From Apium graveolens (taxonomy: Eukaryota > Streptophyta > Magnoliopsida > Apiales > Apiaceae), in assembly GCF_009905375.1 (NCBI RefSeq), contig NC_133648.1, positions 305,924,565 through 305,988,564 on the forward strand: a DNA stretch of 64,000 bases, given 5' to 3'. The position numbers were made by a program, and so were the translations under genes. Shown piece after piece: positions 9,264 through 20,780 of the stretch. The first letter of the stretch is position 1. Each line of letters opens with the position of its first letter. Below the pieces are notes generated by a model. The model ran no database searches, had not been told where the DNA came from, and was given only the letters and a program-made list of their open reading frames with translations.

Positions 9264-11780
9264 ATGAGTTATAAGGGTGGAACCATTGCTAGTGAGTCAA
9301 TGAATGTCAGTAATGTAGAAAGGAAGAGACTATTTCAGCAAGAATATCAAGCTGTCATAGATTCTATCTCCCTGGATGCTGAGACATTTACTCATCCTGT
9401 TCTACCTTATAAAACTCTAGCTGGATAGGGTAATGAAGATCCTGAGAAGATGTTGAAACTAGTGCATACAACTGCCTCTCTACAAAGGGCAAAGGATGCA
9501 ATCACTGCTATGCCATCTACAACTGGCAGTGAGTTTGAACTGGCTGAAGACTCTTCTGGGGATGATGGTGGGGATGATGAGGATGACAGTATGAGCATAG
9601 AGGGAGATGCAGATATTCCTTCCTGGGTGCTAACCAAAGAGTGTTCATATTCACATCTCCAATCCACATTATTCAAGCTTATTCATGACACCCAATCAGC
9701 CATTCAAGCATCCGCAAGTGCCAGCACTAAAAGGTTACTTATAACACATCTTGAAGGTCTACAGCTGCACAAGATTCAAACTCTCCAACATAGTCAAAGT
9801 GTGGATGAAACGAAGCAAGAAATTTCTGATGTCAAACAGGATTTTATAGCAAGGTTGGATGCTAGACTTCCTGGAACCACCATGACTGAGATAGCTCAGA
9901 AATTGAGTAAAGAAGCTGATTTAAATAGAAAAGTTGAGGCCATGGACTCTAGGTTTCTAATGTGGAGAAGTCAGTGGCCAACATACTTGCAAATCAAGTA
10001 GCTCAAACTGCTCTGCTCCAATAGTTGGTGGCTACACAACTTCCTTCTTCTCAACAACTTGATGCTAACAAAAAGGGGAAGAAAGGTTCATCAAGTGAGG
10101 GGGAGAAACAGCTCAACATTCAAGTCAGCAAAGTAATTGTGCCAGCAATTGCTTTCACTAAGCCACCAACTATGGATTGAATTGATCTCATCAATCTAGC
10201 AGCAGCAAAACTAGAATCCAATGAAAAACTGACAAAGATTGATGTAGCAGCAGCTGAGAAGGAACTAGATGAAAAATGGAAGAAGATTGATGCAGACATA
10301 CAGAAGAACTTTGGTCAGCTACAGAAACCAGACAAAACTTTTCATCACCATTCTCAAGTCAAACATATCTCAGTGCATGAAATGAGTCTAGGAAACTTGG
10401 AAAAAGGCCAAACTTCATGCATCAAATCTCCAAAAGCTAATCTGATTTTGAAGCCTAAAAGGAACTATTCAAAGTTCTTAGACAAAAATCCTGTGGATCT
10501 TATGTTTGAGACATATAGGCCAGATGAAAAGAAGCTGTTGGCAAGGTCAATTGCATTTTACAAGGATCCATATGATTCAGTTCAAAAGAAGAAGATTGCC
10601 AAAATTTACCGGAATGGAAAATAGATCTGTGTGGTGGCTGGACACCCCCATTTGTAGAAGCTAAGAAGGAAGAAAAAGAAAGGATCAAGCAAGAAAAGAA
10701 GCAGACTGCTTTAGATGCTAAGAAGCTCAAACAAAAGAAGGAGCAAGCTACTATCTTGGCTAAACTTCAAGCTGTCAAATATTCAACTGAGATCTCTGAA
10801 AAACCACCTGTGATTACTGAAGCTCAAGTTCAACAAATGCAAAATGAACCTCCATAGAAAAGAAAGTTCAGATACAAGCTTAACTCCAAAAGAAAATTGG
10901 ACTTTAATGATGAGGAAATGAGGACTACATTCCCAAAAAGTCTACAACATCAACTCAAACATCCATGCCCTCAGTGGTGCATGAGGAATTCAAGGTGGAT
11001 CCAACAAAGAACTTTCATGGTGAACCTATTATTCCCAAGGATGAACCATTAGACTGGGAAATTCTGCCAATTCCTGAATTCAACTTACCTATCTTCAACA
11101 ATCCAAAGAAGACAAAGATTAGAGCAACCAAGAAAGTGAAGCCTGTGACTCTTAGATCCAAGACCCTAACCAAATATCAACCCAAAGTCAACAAGGAGGA
11201 TCTCTTATACATATGTGACATTGAGGAGTTTTATGAAATAAACCTCTACTTGGATGAATTGGAAGAAGTAAGAGGGATTGATGCTCACAAACATCTTCCT
11301 GAAAGGCTGGTGTTCAAGTACAAGGGAGGGAAAGAAATCACATGGCCACTTCACAGGATTCTTCATGAAATCCAGTCTGTTCTGATAAAAGTCTTCTCAT
11401 CATTCAAGAAAAACTTTGGGTTCAATGTAACTGCAAGGAAACTGGTTCTAAAGAAAATAGAAGATCTAAGGAGTAATAAATCCAAGAATGCACTTCCAAG
11501 AACTCTAACAATTCCCTTCACAGGAAAGAGAGTACATTTGAGGCCTTATTGGCTGATGGAATTCATGGATGATAAGGGAGTTAAAAGATTCTTCAGATGG
11601 GATGACCAATGGAGTATCTCTAGCAATGAGACTATATTGGAAATGCAAGAAATGATAGATCTATCCGAAGCTGATGGACTTGAATTCCACAGACAACTCC
11701 AGAATCAAATAGAAGAAACAACAGGAAGCTTGGGAAGAAATCCAGACAATCAAGGAAATAGAATCATCTGCTCAGACTAG
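9264..11780 (+). pseudogene. extra 3' ORF (ORF2) of copia element O, broken
   Basis: It corresponds to the C-terminal two thirds of the extra ORF of element A (18200-15646 on the minus strand) and reads in the same order. Recognisable blocks are TFTHP and SLQRAKDAITAMP near the start, a helical region rich in leucine and lysine around DETKQEISDVKQDFIARLDA that looks like a coiled coil, a K/E-rich middle, and the conserved end YLDELEEVRGIDAHKHLPE to LEFHRQLQNQIEE. Damage: CAG to TAG at about 9427, a frameshift near 9960, stops at about 10180 and 10622, and a further frameshift before 10965. The ORF sits after pol in these elements; its function is unknown, and the env-like label rests on position only. 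Confidence 0.75.
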
Positions 11781-11952
11781 AGGAGCACCTTGAAAATGAT
11801 TGTGAGAACTCTTTGTACACTTTGTTTTGTTCAATTTTCAATAAATTTTGTAGCACTTATCAGTTTTATCTACTACTTTTTAATCTGTATTTTTAGGGTG
11901 TTTTGTTATCATCAAGTTTCTATTAGTTTATGGCTATAACTCCAGTAGACAT
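11781..11952 (+). other. 3' non-coding leader to the LTR of element O
   Basis: AT-rich sequence between the ORF2 end and the polypurine tract, alignable with 15494-15645 in element A. No gene seen. Confidence 0.5.
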
Positions 11953-11966
11953 AAATTGGGGGAGAT
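11953..11966 (+). promoter_or_regulatory. polypurine tract of element O
   Basis: aaattgggggagat abuts the LTR start TGTTAGGAATATG. The same string lies at the equivalent place in element A (15480-15493, minus strand). Confidence 0.85.
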
Positions 11967-12185
11967 TGTTAGGAATATGTTGTGAACTTGATGATAAGCA
12001 CAAAACACCTTAGTAGATTTAATTTAGTGAAATTTGTTGCTCTCGATGGATGATCTAATATAGTCCCGACGGATAAACTTTATAGTCTCGACGGATGACA
12101 ATTTGACATCCATCGAGAGTGTAGCTTATGTAACAAATAAGTACTGTAGCACATTTCTGCAAACAACGTGTTTTAGTCTAGTAGA
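11967..12185 (+). mobile_element. element O 3' LTR, piece 1
   Basis: Begins TGTTAGGAATATGTTGTG like the LTRs of element A. It carries four copies of the ccGACGGATga word (12042-12118) in both orientations. It ends with the GTAGA target duplication of the solo LTR. Confidence 0.85.
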
Positions 12186-13719
12186 TGATGGGTTCCAAGG
12201 CATAAAATGCAGTGGATAAACGTAAATAAAACAAAAAAAAATCGAAACCCAAAAACAGGATCCATGTATAATTGTGGGTAGATTATGGAGATAACGAATC
12301 ATACCTTTCAAGAGCCTGACTTACACGAACTCAACGGAGATCCTAGCTATCACGCTTTGTGTCTACCTCTCGAAGAAACACCTCTATGGTATCCATACGA
12401 GCACTTCCAAGAATGTCGCACGAACTTGACTACGGAATAGATGTACAAGCCTCCTTCTTGACGATCCGAATTGCCTCTGCCTCTCTTTGCTGCTAGGGTT
12501 TTCTCCAAAAACTTACAAGCCTCTTTAACCTATCATTTTCTATTTATAATGGCTGAGTAAAAGGCCCATAACAGCCAAGCCCAACCCTAGTAGGTATAGG
12601 ATTAAATAATAAAAATGAATTTCTATTATTTAATTAATAACTAAGTCATACTTAATTATTATGGGCAAAAACATTCCCTTTAATTCGAATTTATATTATC
12701 TCAATTAAGTCTTACTTAATTATAATGAAATTCAAATAATCATCAATTAATTTAAATCCATAATTTAAACTAACCATTCCATTAAGTGCTCTATTTGTGC
12801 GACCCTATAGGCTATTATTTAATTGGCAATAATTTTATTCTCTAATAAAATTATAAACAATGAACGATATCTAGTAATACATCATTGTTACCCAATTAAA
12901 CAATAATTAAATCATGATTAGATAAAACCTTTCGTGATTAATGTTTTTCGTGTAATATAATCCATTTAACCATACATATTATAGATTAAACTCGAGGCAT
13001 ATATTTAGTCATCCTCTTCAACATTTAATCCGGGTTTACTTGATCCATGAGTAGACTATCAAGACAAATCATTATTTGAGCATGTCCATGCTTTTTATAA
13101 TCTCACTCAATCAAGAGGCCAATAATATCTCTCCTAATTATAGGAGGGTTAAATCCTTTATCTATCATTCATATTTCTCATACGACTCATGATATACCCG
13201 ATGTCCACTTTTATCATCACCCGATCAAAAGTAACTTTTAATGTAGTCAAAGTATATTAATCCTCGTATAGAAATATAATGATTTCAAGTTAAAAGATCG
13301 TTACACCATTATCACTGTGAGTCTTTCTTATGACTTTATTAAACATGAAGAATCTCACTGTGGGTCTGTCCAGTACCATGTACTCTCACATGTACCTATG
13401 TATGGACTTTAGTATCCCTATACTTATAAACAATAAGATGTGGTTATCTTGTCAAACAACATACTAGTCTATCTATGTATTATTATTGTCCTATATAATA
13501 ATACTCGACTAGGGACCTTTAAGAATATGATATATTATATAATCTCAAGTTCAAGTCATGTACTTAAACTATACAATGTGTATCATGATTCTAAGGACAT
13601 TTATTATGCTAACAAAATATCGCAGTAATTAAGGTCATAATAGATACATTTATTGAATGATCAACTGACATAAAGATTTAAAAGAATAATGTATTGCCTC
13701 TAGGGCACCTACACTAACA
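12186..13719 (-). mobile_element. copia solo LTR, Angela-like
   Basis: A 1534-bp insertion flanked by the perfect 5-bp duplication GTAGA (12181-12185 and 13720-13724). Its ends are TG...CA; on the minus strand it begins TGTTAGTGTAGG and then reads gtgccctagaggcaata, a hallmark start of Angela/BARE-type copia LTRs. It holds no ORF of note and no internal region, so the element was lost by recombination between its two LTRs. The lineage name rests on the start motif only. Confidence 0.8.
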
Positions 13720-14345
13720 GTAGATTGTGTAGGTTTATCTAAGTCATGTTGACTACTAGATTGATATGCAGAATAGGTTGACAAATTGTAAATATGAGAT
13801 GTCTTGTAATTCTGTATAAGTGAAATAGAGTCAAGTGGCAGATAGACTCCCGATAGATGATCTACAAGACTCCCGACGGATGATCAACAAAGCTCCCTAC
13901 GGATAATCATCAAGACTCCTGACGAATGACAAACATAGTCCCGACGGATGATCAAATTCAAACTATCTGTTGACAGTGACAACACAGTCACATGTGTTGG
14001 GTGTTTGCAAAAGAATATGGCAGCCTGTTGAGCAGGATTTTGACAACAAAGAAGCATTATCATTTTCATGTAAATGTGAAGATATTCAAAGATGCTGGAA
14101 TAGAGTAGTGAAGTAGCATGAAGTTAGACTAGATATATTTTGTTTTATTATCTTGTCTTACTATCATGTAAACATGGTGATATATAAACCAAGTGTAGCA
14201 AGTAGAACATTTAAAAAAACTAAGCAAATACATTTTCCAGAGAAAAATATCAAGCTGTATCCTGCAAGAATTCCTCTGTAGTTTTCTTTGTTCTACTTGT
14301 AAAGCAGCTGTGAGCTATTCAAAGCTTCACAGAGTTCTCATTCTG

Positions 14346-14396
<51 letters not shown>

Positions 14397-14436
14397 GTGG
14401 ATACATTCAAATCCACCAGAAAGTTTAAAGCCTTGT
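13720..14436 (+). mobile_element. element O 3' LTR, piece 2
   Basis: Resumes the LTR after the solo LTR and aligns with A's LTR. It holds five more copies of the GACGGATGA word or close variants (13849-13953), a TATA box tatataaa (14181-14188) and a (TA)n run (14354-14393). It ends at the CTTGT target duplication (14432-14436) of element A. Confidence 0.85.
14354..14393 (+). repeat. (TA)n run in the LTR of element O
   Basis: About 40 bases of alternating TA between the TATA box and the LTR end. The equivalent runs in A are about 36 bases (14650-14685) and 25 bases (26811-26835). Confidence 0.9.
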
Positions 14437-14647
14437 TGTTATTCCCTAACAATACAACAAGAATTACAGAAAAGGGGGGGGTTGAATGTAATTCTGGCTC
14501 CTTTTTAGATTTATGAAAAATAGTTCTAACTTAATTTATATCTAACTGTTTGATTTGCAAAGTGCGGAATAATGAGTTAAGTAAATCAAATACAAAGTAA
14601 TAAAAACTCCGGTCTTTAAAACTTTCTGGTGGATTTGAATGTATCCA

Positions 14648-14688
<41 letters not shown>

Positions 14689-15479
14689 GTGAGAACCCTG
14701 TGAAGCTTGAATAGCTCACAGCTGCTTACAAATATGAACAACTAAACTTTTAGAGAAATGCTACATGATACAGCTTACAAATGTTTCTCTCATAATGTAT
14801 TTGCTTAGTCTTGTTGGTTGTTCTTCTTATTACACTTGGTTTATATATCACCAAGTTTACATAGTAATATGACAAGATAATAAAACAAAACCTATCAAGT
14901 CTAACTCCATGCTGCTTCACTACTCTATTCCAGCATCTTTGAATATCTTCATATTAGCATGGAAATGGTAATGTTTCTTTGTTCTCAAAAACCCTTTTAA
15001 ACAAGCTGCCACATTCCTTTTGCAAACACTCGATGTATGTGACTGTGTTGTCACTGTCAATAGATATTTGAATTGATCATCCGTCGGGTACATGCTTGTT
15101 ATCCGTCGGGTAGCCTTGTTGATCATCCGTCAGGTAGCTTTGTTGATCATCTATCGGGTAGCCATTTATCACTTGACTCCATTTCATTTGTGCAGAATTA
15201 CAAGGCATCTTAAATTTACATTTAATCAACCTATTCTGCATATCTACTAGCAGTCTACATGATTCATAAGCTAATACAAAATCTATACAAAGTTGTTTAC
15301 AGAAATGTGCCACAGTACTACTCACCCGAAGGATATCAGTTAGTCATCCGTCGGGACTATATTAGATCATCCGTCGGGACTATAATTGATCATGCGTCGG
15401 GTATTACAAAATTCATGAAGTTAAATCTACTAAGGTGTTTTGTTTAGCTTATCATCAAGTACACAACATATTCCTAACA
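14437..15479 (-). mobile_element. element A 3' LTR
   Basis: 1043 bp. On the minus strand it begins TGTTAGGAATATG and ends GGGAATAACA. The TATA box (tttatata, 14840-14847 on the plus strand) and the (TA)n run (14650-14685) lie downstream of eight copies of the ATCCGTCGGG word in U3. Confidence 0.92.
15075..15401 (-). promoter_or_regulatory. U3 word cluster ATCCGTCGGG, 3' LTR of A
   Basis: Eight copies or near copies: 15075-15088, about 15099-15110, 15121-15133, 15145-15158, then 15324 onward (opposite orientation), 15343-15355, 15365-15378 and 15388-15401. They fall in two groups with spacing of about 22-24 bases, 230-550 bases upstream of the TATA box. Regular spacing in U3 suggests an enhancer array; this is inferred. 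Confidence 0.7.
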
Positions 15480-15493
15480 ATCTCCCCCAATTT
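15480..15493 (-). promoter_or_regulatory. polypurine tract of element A
   Basis: On the minus strand aaattgggggagat directly precedes the 3' LTR. Confidence 0.9.
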
Positions 15494-15645
15494 ATGTCTA
15501 CTGGAATTGTAGCCATAAATTAAGAAAAACTTGATGATAACAAAATATTATAAAGATACAGTTTGAAAAATAGTAGATAAAACTAATAAGTGCTACAATT
15601 TTTACTGAAAATTGAACAAAGCAAAGTGTACAAAGAGTTCTCACA

Positions 15646-18600
15646 TCAATTTTCAAGGTGCTCCTCTAGTCTGAGTAGATAAGTCCATCTCCTTGAATGT
15701 CTGGATTTCTTCCCAAGTCTTCTGTTATTTTCCTCTATTTGATTCTGGAGTTGTCTATGGAATTCAAGTTCATCATCTTTTGAGAGATTTAGCATTTCTT
15801 GAATTTCCAAAAGAGTCTCATTGCTAGAGATACTCAACTGGTCCTCCAATCTGAAGAATCTTCTAACTCCTTTGTTGTCCATGAATTCTATCAGCCAATA
15901 AGGCCTCAGATGCACTCCCTTTCCTGTGAAGGGAATTGGTAGAGTTTTTGGAAGTGCATCTTTGGCTTTATCACTCCTCAGCTCCTCAATCTTCTTAAGA
16001 ACTATTCTCCTGGAAATCACATTGTATCCAAAGTTCTTTTTGAAGGATAAATAGACTTTAATCAGAACATATTGGATTTCTTGGAGAATCCTGTGAAAAG
16101 GCCATATTAACTCTTTCCCTCCCTTGTATTTAAATACTAGTATTTCAGGAAGGTGTCTGTAAGCATCAATTCCTCTTACTTCTTCCAGTTCATCCAAGTA
16201 GAGATTCAAGTCTGAAAACTCTTTAATATCACAAATGTACATGAGATCTCTCTTGTTGACTGTGGGTTGGGATTTGGTTAAGATCTTGAATTTGAGAAAC
16301 ACTGGTTTACTTTCTTGATTGCTCTTGACTTTGTCTTCTTTTCCTTGAAGATAGGAAAGTTCAGCTCAGGAATTGGCAAACTATCCCAGTCTACTGGTTC
16401 ATCCTTAGGAATTATGGGCTCACCATGAATATTCCTTATTGGATCCACCACTTTGAATTCTTCAGATACCACGGAGGGTTTTGATGTTTGAGTTGTAGTT
16501 GTAGGCTTCCTGGGAATAGAGTCTTCCTTTTCCTCATCACTGAAGTTCAATTTTCTCTTGATTCTTTCCTTGTATCTTGGTTTCTTTGTATGTTGAGGTT
16601 CAGCTTGCACCTTTAGATCTTGAGATTCAACAATTTCAGATGGTTGTGCAGAAGTTTCTGTTGTGGTTTTTACAGCTTAAAGCTTGGCCAAAATAACAGC
16701 TTGCTCCTTCTCTTGTCTGTGCTTTTTAGCATCCAAGGCAGCTTGCTTCTTTTTTAGCCTGATTCTTTCTTTCACTTCCTTCTTAGCTTCCACAAATAGT
16801 GGGTGTCCAACCACCATACAAATCTCCTTACCATTTCTGTAAATTTTAGCAATTCTCTTTTTAAGTGCTGAATCTGCTGGATCCTTGTAAAATGCAATTG
16901 ACATTGCCAACAGCTTCTTGTCATCTGGCCTAGGTGTCTCATACATAGTATCCATATGATTCTTATCTGAAAACTTTGGATAGTTTCTTTTAGGCTTCAT
17001 GATTAAATCTGCTTTTGGAGATTTGATGCAGGAAGTTTGACACTTTTCCAGATAGTTCATACTTATGTCATTCACAGAAATTTTCATGACTTGAAAGTGA
17101 TGACTAAAGACTTTATCTGGTTTCTGAATTGGCCCAAACTTTTGTTGAATATCTGCATCTATCTTTCTCCACTTTTCTTTCAATTCCTTCACAGCTGCTG
17201 CTATATCAATCTTAAGCAGTTTGTCATCTATGTTCAGTTTTGCTGCTGCCAGATTTATGATATCAATGCTGTCCAGGGCTGGTGGCTTTGTGAAAGCAAT
17301 TGTTGGCACAATCACTTTGTTGACTTGTATGTTTAGCTGTGGCTCCCCCTCACTTGCACCTTTCTCCCCCTCACTTGAGCTTTTCCCCCCCTTTTTATTA
17401 GCATCAAGTTGTTGAGTGGAGGGGAGTTGAGCAACCACCAGCTGTTGGAGTAAAGCAGTTTGAGTTTCTTGATTGGTAAGTATCTTGGTCATTGACTTCT
17501 CTACATCAGATAATCTTGAGTCCGTGGATTCAACTTTTCTATTGTGATCAGTTTCCTTCCTTAGCTTATGAGCTATGTCAGTCATGATAGTTCCAGGCAT
17601 TCTAGCATCCAACCTTGCTATGAAATCCTGTTTTACTTCAGAAATTTCTTGTTTGATTTCATCTACACTCTGACTGTGATGAAGAGCTTGGATTTTGTGT
17701 AGTTGAAGTGCTTCAATGTGAGCTGTAAGTAGCTTCTTTGTGCTAGCATTATGAGATGATTGAATTGCTGCTTGGGTGTCATGGATCAACTTGAATAGTG
17801 TTGATTGGAGATGGGAGTATGAACATTCTTTTGTTAGCATCCAGGCTGGAGTGTCTGCATCTCCCCCTATGTTTATACTGTCTTCCTCATCATCCCTACC
17901 AGCTTCTCCAAATGAATCTTCAGCCAATTCAAAATCACTGCCAGTATTGGAAGGCATAGCAGTGATTGCATCTTTTGCTCTTTGTAGAGATTGTGTAGTG
18001 TGCACCAATTGTAGCATCCTTTCAGCCTCTTCATTGCCCTGTACAGCTAGAGTTTGGTAGGCTGTAGCAGGGTGAGTAAATGTCTCAGCATCTAGGGAAA
18101 TAGAGTATATAGCAGCTTGATAGTCTTGCTGAAATAGTCTTTTCCTTTCTATTTCATTGACACTCATTGATTCACTTGCAATGATTTCCATCCTTATCAC
18201 TCATGTACCTGCTTTTCTCTCATTATCTCTCTGTTTTTGCAACAAGGGCTCCCCTTGGCTTTCCACCCTTACACCCTCACCTTCACCATCTAAGGTGGGA
18301 CTCCTCTCACTCACTTTTGGCAGTCCTGAAAAAATAGACTGCATTTGTTCTCTCGATTTCTCTCCTTTTTCCTGGGAGCAACCCAGACTCTCACTCAATT
18401 CACTCCCTTCCCTCAGTCCTAAGAGTGATTGCACTACTACTAAGTCCTCTGCACTTGTAAGAATTGATGAAATTTGAAGCTGTGCAGAGACACCCGACAG
18501 ATGAGGAATATCCATCGGGTTAGCAGTTTGACTATCCGATGGATGACTGCTATTAAGCTTATCCGTCAGGATACAATCACTACTCGATGGATGATGAATA

Positions 18601-20258
18601 TCCATCGGGATAGTAGAAATGAAAGAGTTTGGAGTGGAGACTAGTGTGGACTCTGTGCAGATTGATGAAAATTTTGGCACATATGTCTCAACAGTCTCAG
18701 AAAGGAATGGTAAATGAACCAACAAATCATCTAAAAGATGATGCTCACTTACTTGGATTTTTGGCTTCTCCAAGAGAGTTAAAGATGGAGAATTTGGAAG
18801 TGATGTATTGATCATGTCAACATCCAGTGAGTGTGTGGGAGAATTTGGTATTTCAGGTGCTTCAATTATGAGAGATTTTGGCTGTGCCTCCATATTTATT
18901 GGAGCCACATCAACCTGACTTTGAGAAGGTGCAGTGACTGTGTCTTTTACACCAGTTTGCACAGTGTGTGAGCCCTGTGCATCCCCAAGGGTTTTTGATC
19001 TTTTCTTTCTAGCATAAGTTTGTGGTGAGCTAGTGTCCCTACCCCTTCTGGCTTGTGCTCCTGGTTGGGAGCTTGTTTCAATGGTAACATCCTTTTGGGA
19101 GGATGAAACCAGTAATGAGCTAATATCCTTATTAACAGCAACAGTTTGTTGGGAAATTGTGGTGTGGCTATGTTTGGGTACACTCTTCTCACCAGCCTTA
19201 CCGTTAGGGCTTCTTTGATTTTCACCCTGCCCCTCACCTTTCTTACCCTCCTTCACACTCCCCTCTTTAGGTTTAGTAGATTTTACAACTGATTTCTTTT
19301 GAAAGAAATCAAAGGGGGCTTTCTTAGCTTTGGATTTAGAAACTTTTGTTGGTTTGGTAGCTTGTGTAGGCATCTGTTTGGTCATTGGCATAGATACCAT
19401 AGCTACACTAGAATGCAAAGAAATGTGTGAGGTTGGAAGAGTAGAGACAGTAGAATTTACCTAACTTACCTAAGGTCCCTCCATTACTGGAAAATAGTAC
19501 AAGGGCACCTCCTTGTGATGATTTGCTCTGTTTAAATCTGCAATAATCCTTCTCTCTTGAACCCAACAATTCAGCTTGTTGGTTGGGTTCTCAATCTCAA
19601 TATTCTCAATAAGATGGTTAACAAGCATCATAAAGAATCTAGCATAATAGACACTTTTACCTCACTTATTGAGTTCTCCTAACTTAAATCCTAACTCAAA
19701 CAAAACCAAGTCACTGAAATTGAAATACTTATCAGTAACTAGCATGAAAAGCATATTGAGCATGGATATATTGATAGAATCAAAGTTGTTAATTTTACTA
19801 GAAAACACTTTAGTTATCAAATCACACAGATAACTCCATTCTTTCCTAAGACCCAACCTTCTAATTTCACTTAACTTAGAGGTAGTGAGTGCATAGCCCA
19901 TAGAATTAAGCATGTTAATAATTTCAGTGTCTGTGTGTGGAGCAGTTACAGTATTATCAGGAATCCTAAAGCATGCTTTGATAATATCACTGTTTATGCA
20001 AAACTCCTTACCTTTTAGAGCAAAATTGATGGTCTTGTCTGTTGAGTTGTACATTGCAGTTGTCCACATCTCCTCTACAACCTCACAGTAAATGGTGGGT
20101 GATTCCAGCATAGCATAGTTGAGTTTGCAGTTCTTCACAAAATCCATCATTTTGTGATAGTCACCAGATTGCTGAATCTCCTTGTTTACTAAAGCTGAGA
20201 AGTTATTTTTCTCATAGATGTAACTGGTTTGAGACATTATTTTCACTACAGGTGCCAT
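15646..20258 (-). pseudogene. extra 3' ORF (ORF2) of copia element A, nearly continuous
   Basis: It starts at an ATG (20256-20258) and runs about 1,500 codons. The segments 20258-19662, 19418-18201, 18200-16677 and 16610-16278 share one frame, broken by stops (for example TGA at 19662-19664); the last part (16302-15646) is shifted. A small indel near 18185 relative to element O shows local compensating shifts. The N-terminal 250 residues form a helical domain with LRKEWSYLCDLITKVFSSK, then LNMLFMLVTDKYFNFSDL, and VYYARF just past the first stop. A long S/T/P/K-rich linker (19400-18250) carries six copies of the U3 word. Then come a probable coiled coil (about 17750-17500), a K/E-rich part and a conserved C-terminus (YLDELEEVRGIDAYRHLPE; LEFHRQLQNQIEE). 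No clear signal peptide or membrane segment. It lies where SIRE elements carry an env-like ORF; function unknown. Confidence 0.78.
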
Positions 20259-20780
20259 TGTTAGAGATTTGGACTTTGCAGAGAGAGAGTTTGCTTTTGA
20301 GAAGAAAGAAGTTAGAGCAATTGAATCTTGAGAATGATAAAAGAAAAGAATGAAAAAGAATTTAGCTTTTATACTATCTCAGAGATAAACTGTCAAAAAT
20401 AATAAAGTGAAATAAAGGACCAATAAAAATTGCCCAAAATAGCCGTTTAAAAATAAATAAACTGTAAAAATTCCATCACTTATCCGTTATGTCATGCTTA
20501 CAAACTGTAAGTATACTCGATGGATAATGTTCAGAGAATTAACGGCTAGGATTGAGACAATTCGACGGATGAAGATAAATCTATTATCCGTCGAGTTATA
20601 AAATATTCCAGAATAATGATTGATTTTTATTGACTAATAGTATTCCGACGGATGATCACCCTCGATGGATAATGATCTTCCGTCGGGATGTAAATTTTGA
20701 CTTAATCAAAATTTCATCCAAAACATAAAAATCAATTAAATTTCTAGCTGCATTACAACTGGCAAAATATCTGAAATAAT
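20259..20780 (-). other. spacer between pol and ORF2 of element A
   Basis: 522 AT-rich bases with no ORF. They hold at least six copies or variants of the U3 word (20516, 20561, 20584, 20643, 20660 and 20674) in both orientations, right upstream of the ORF2 start. This would be the place for an ORF2 promoter or splice site, but neither can be shown from the sequence. Confidence 0.6.

Noticed and set aside
15075..15401. Evenly spaced short repeats resembling a CRISPR-like array
   Set aside because: The repeats are about 12 bases, vary in sequence and orientation, the spacers are similar between LTRs, and the context is a plant retrotransposon LTR with a TATA box.
17037..18477. Plus-strand ORFs antisense to ORF2 of element A
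   Set aside because: They are shadows of the ORF2 frame, which aligns with element O on the other strand.
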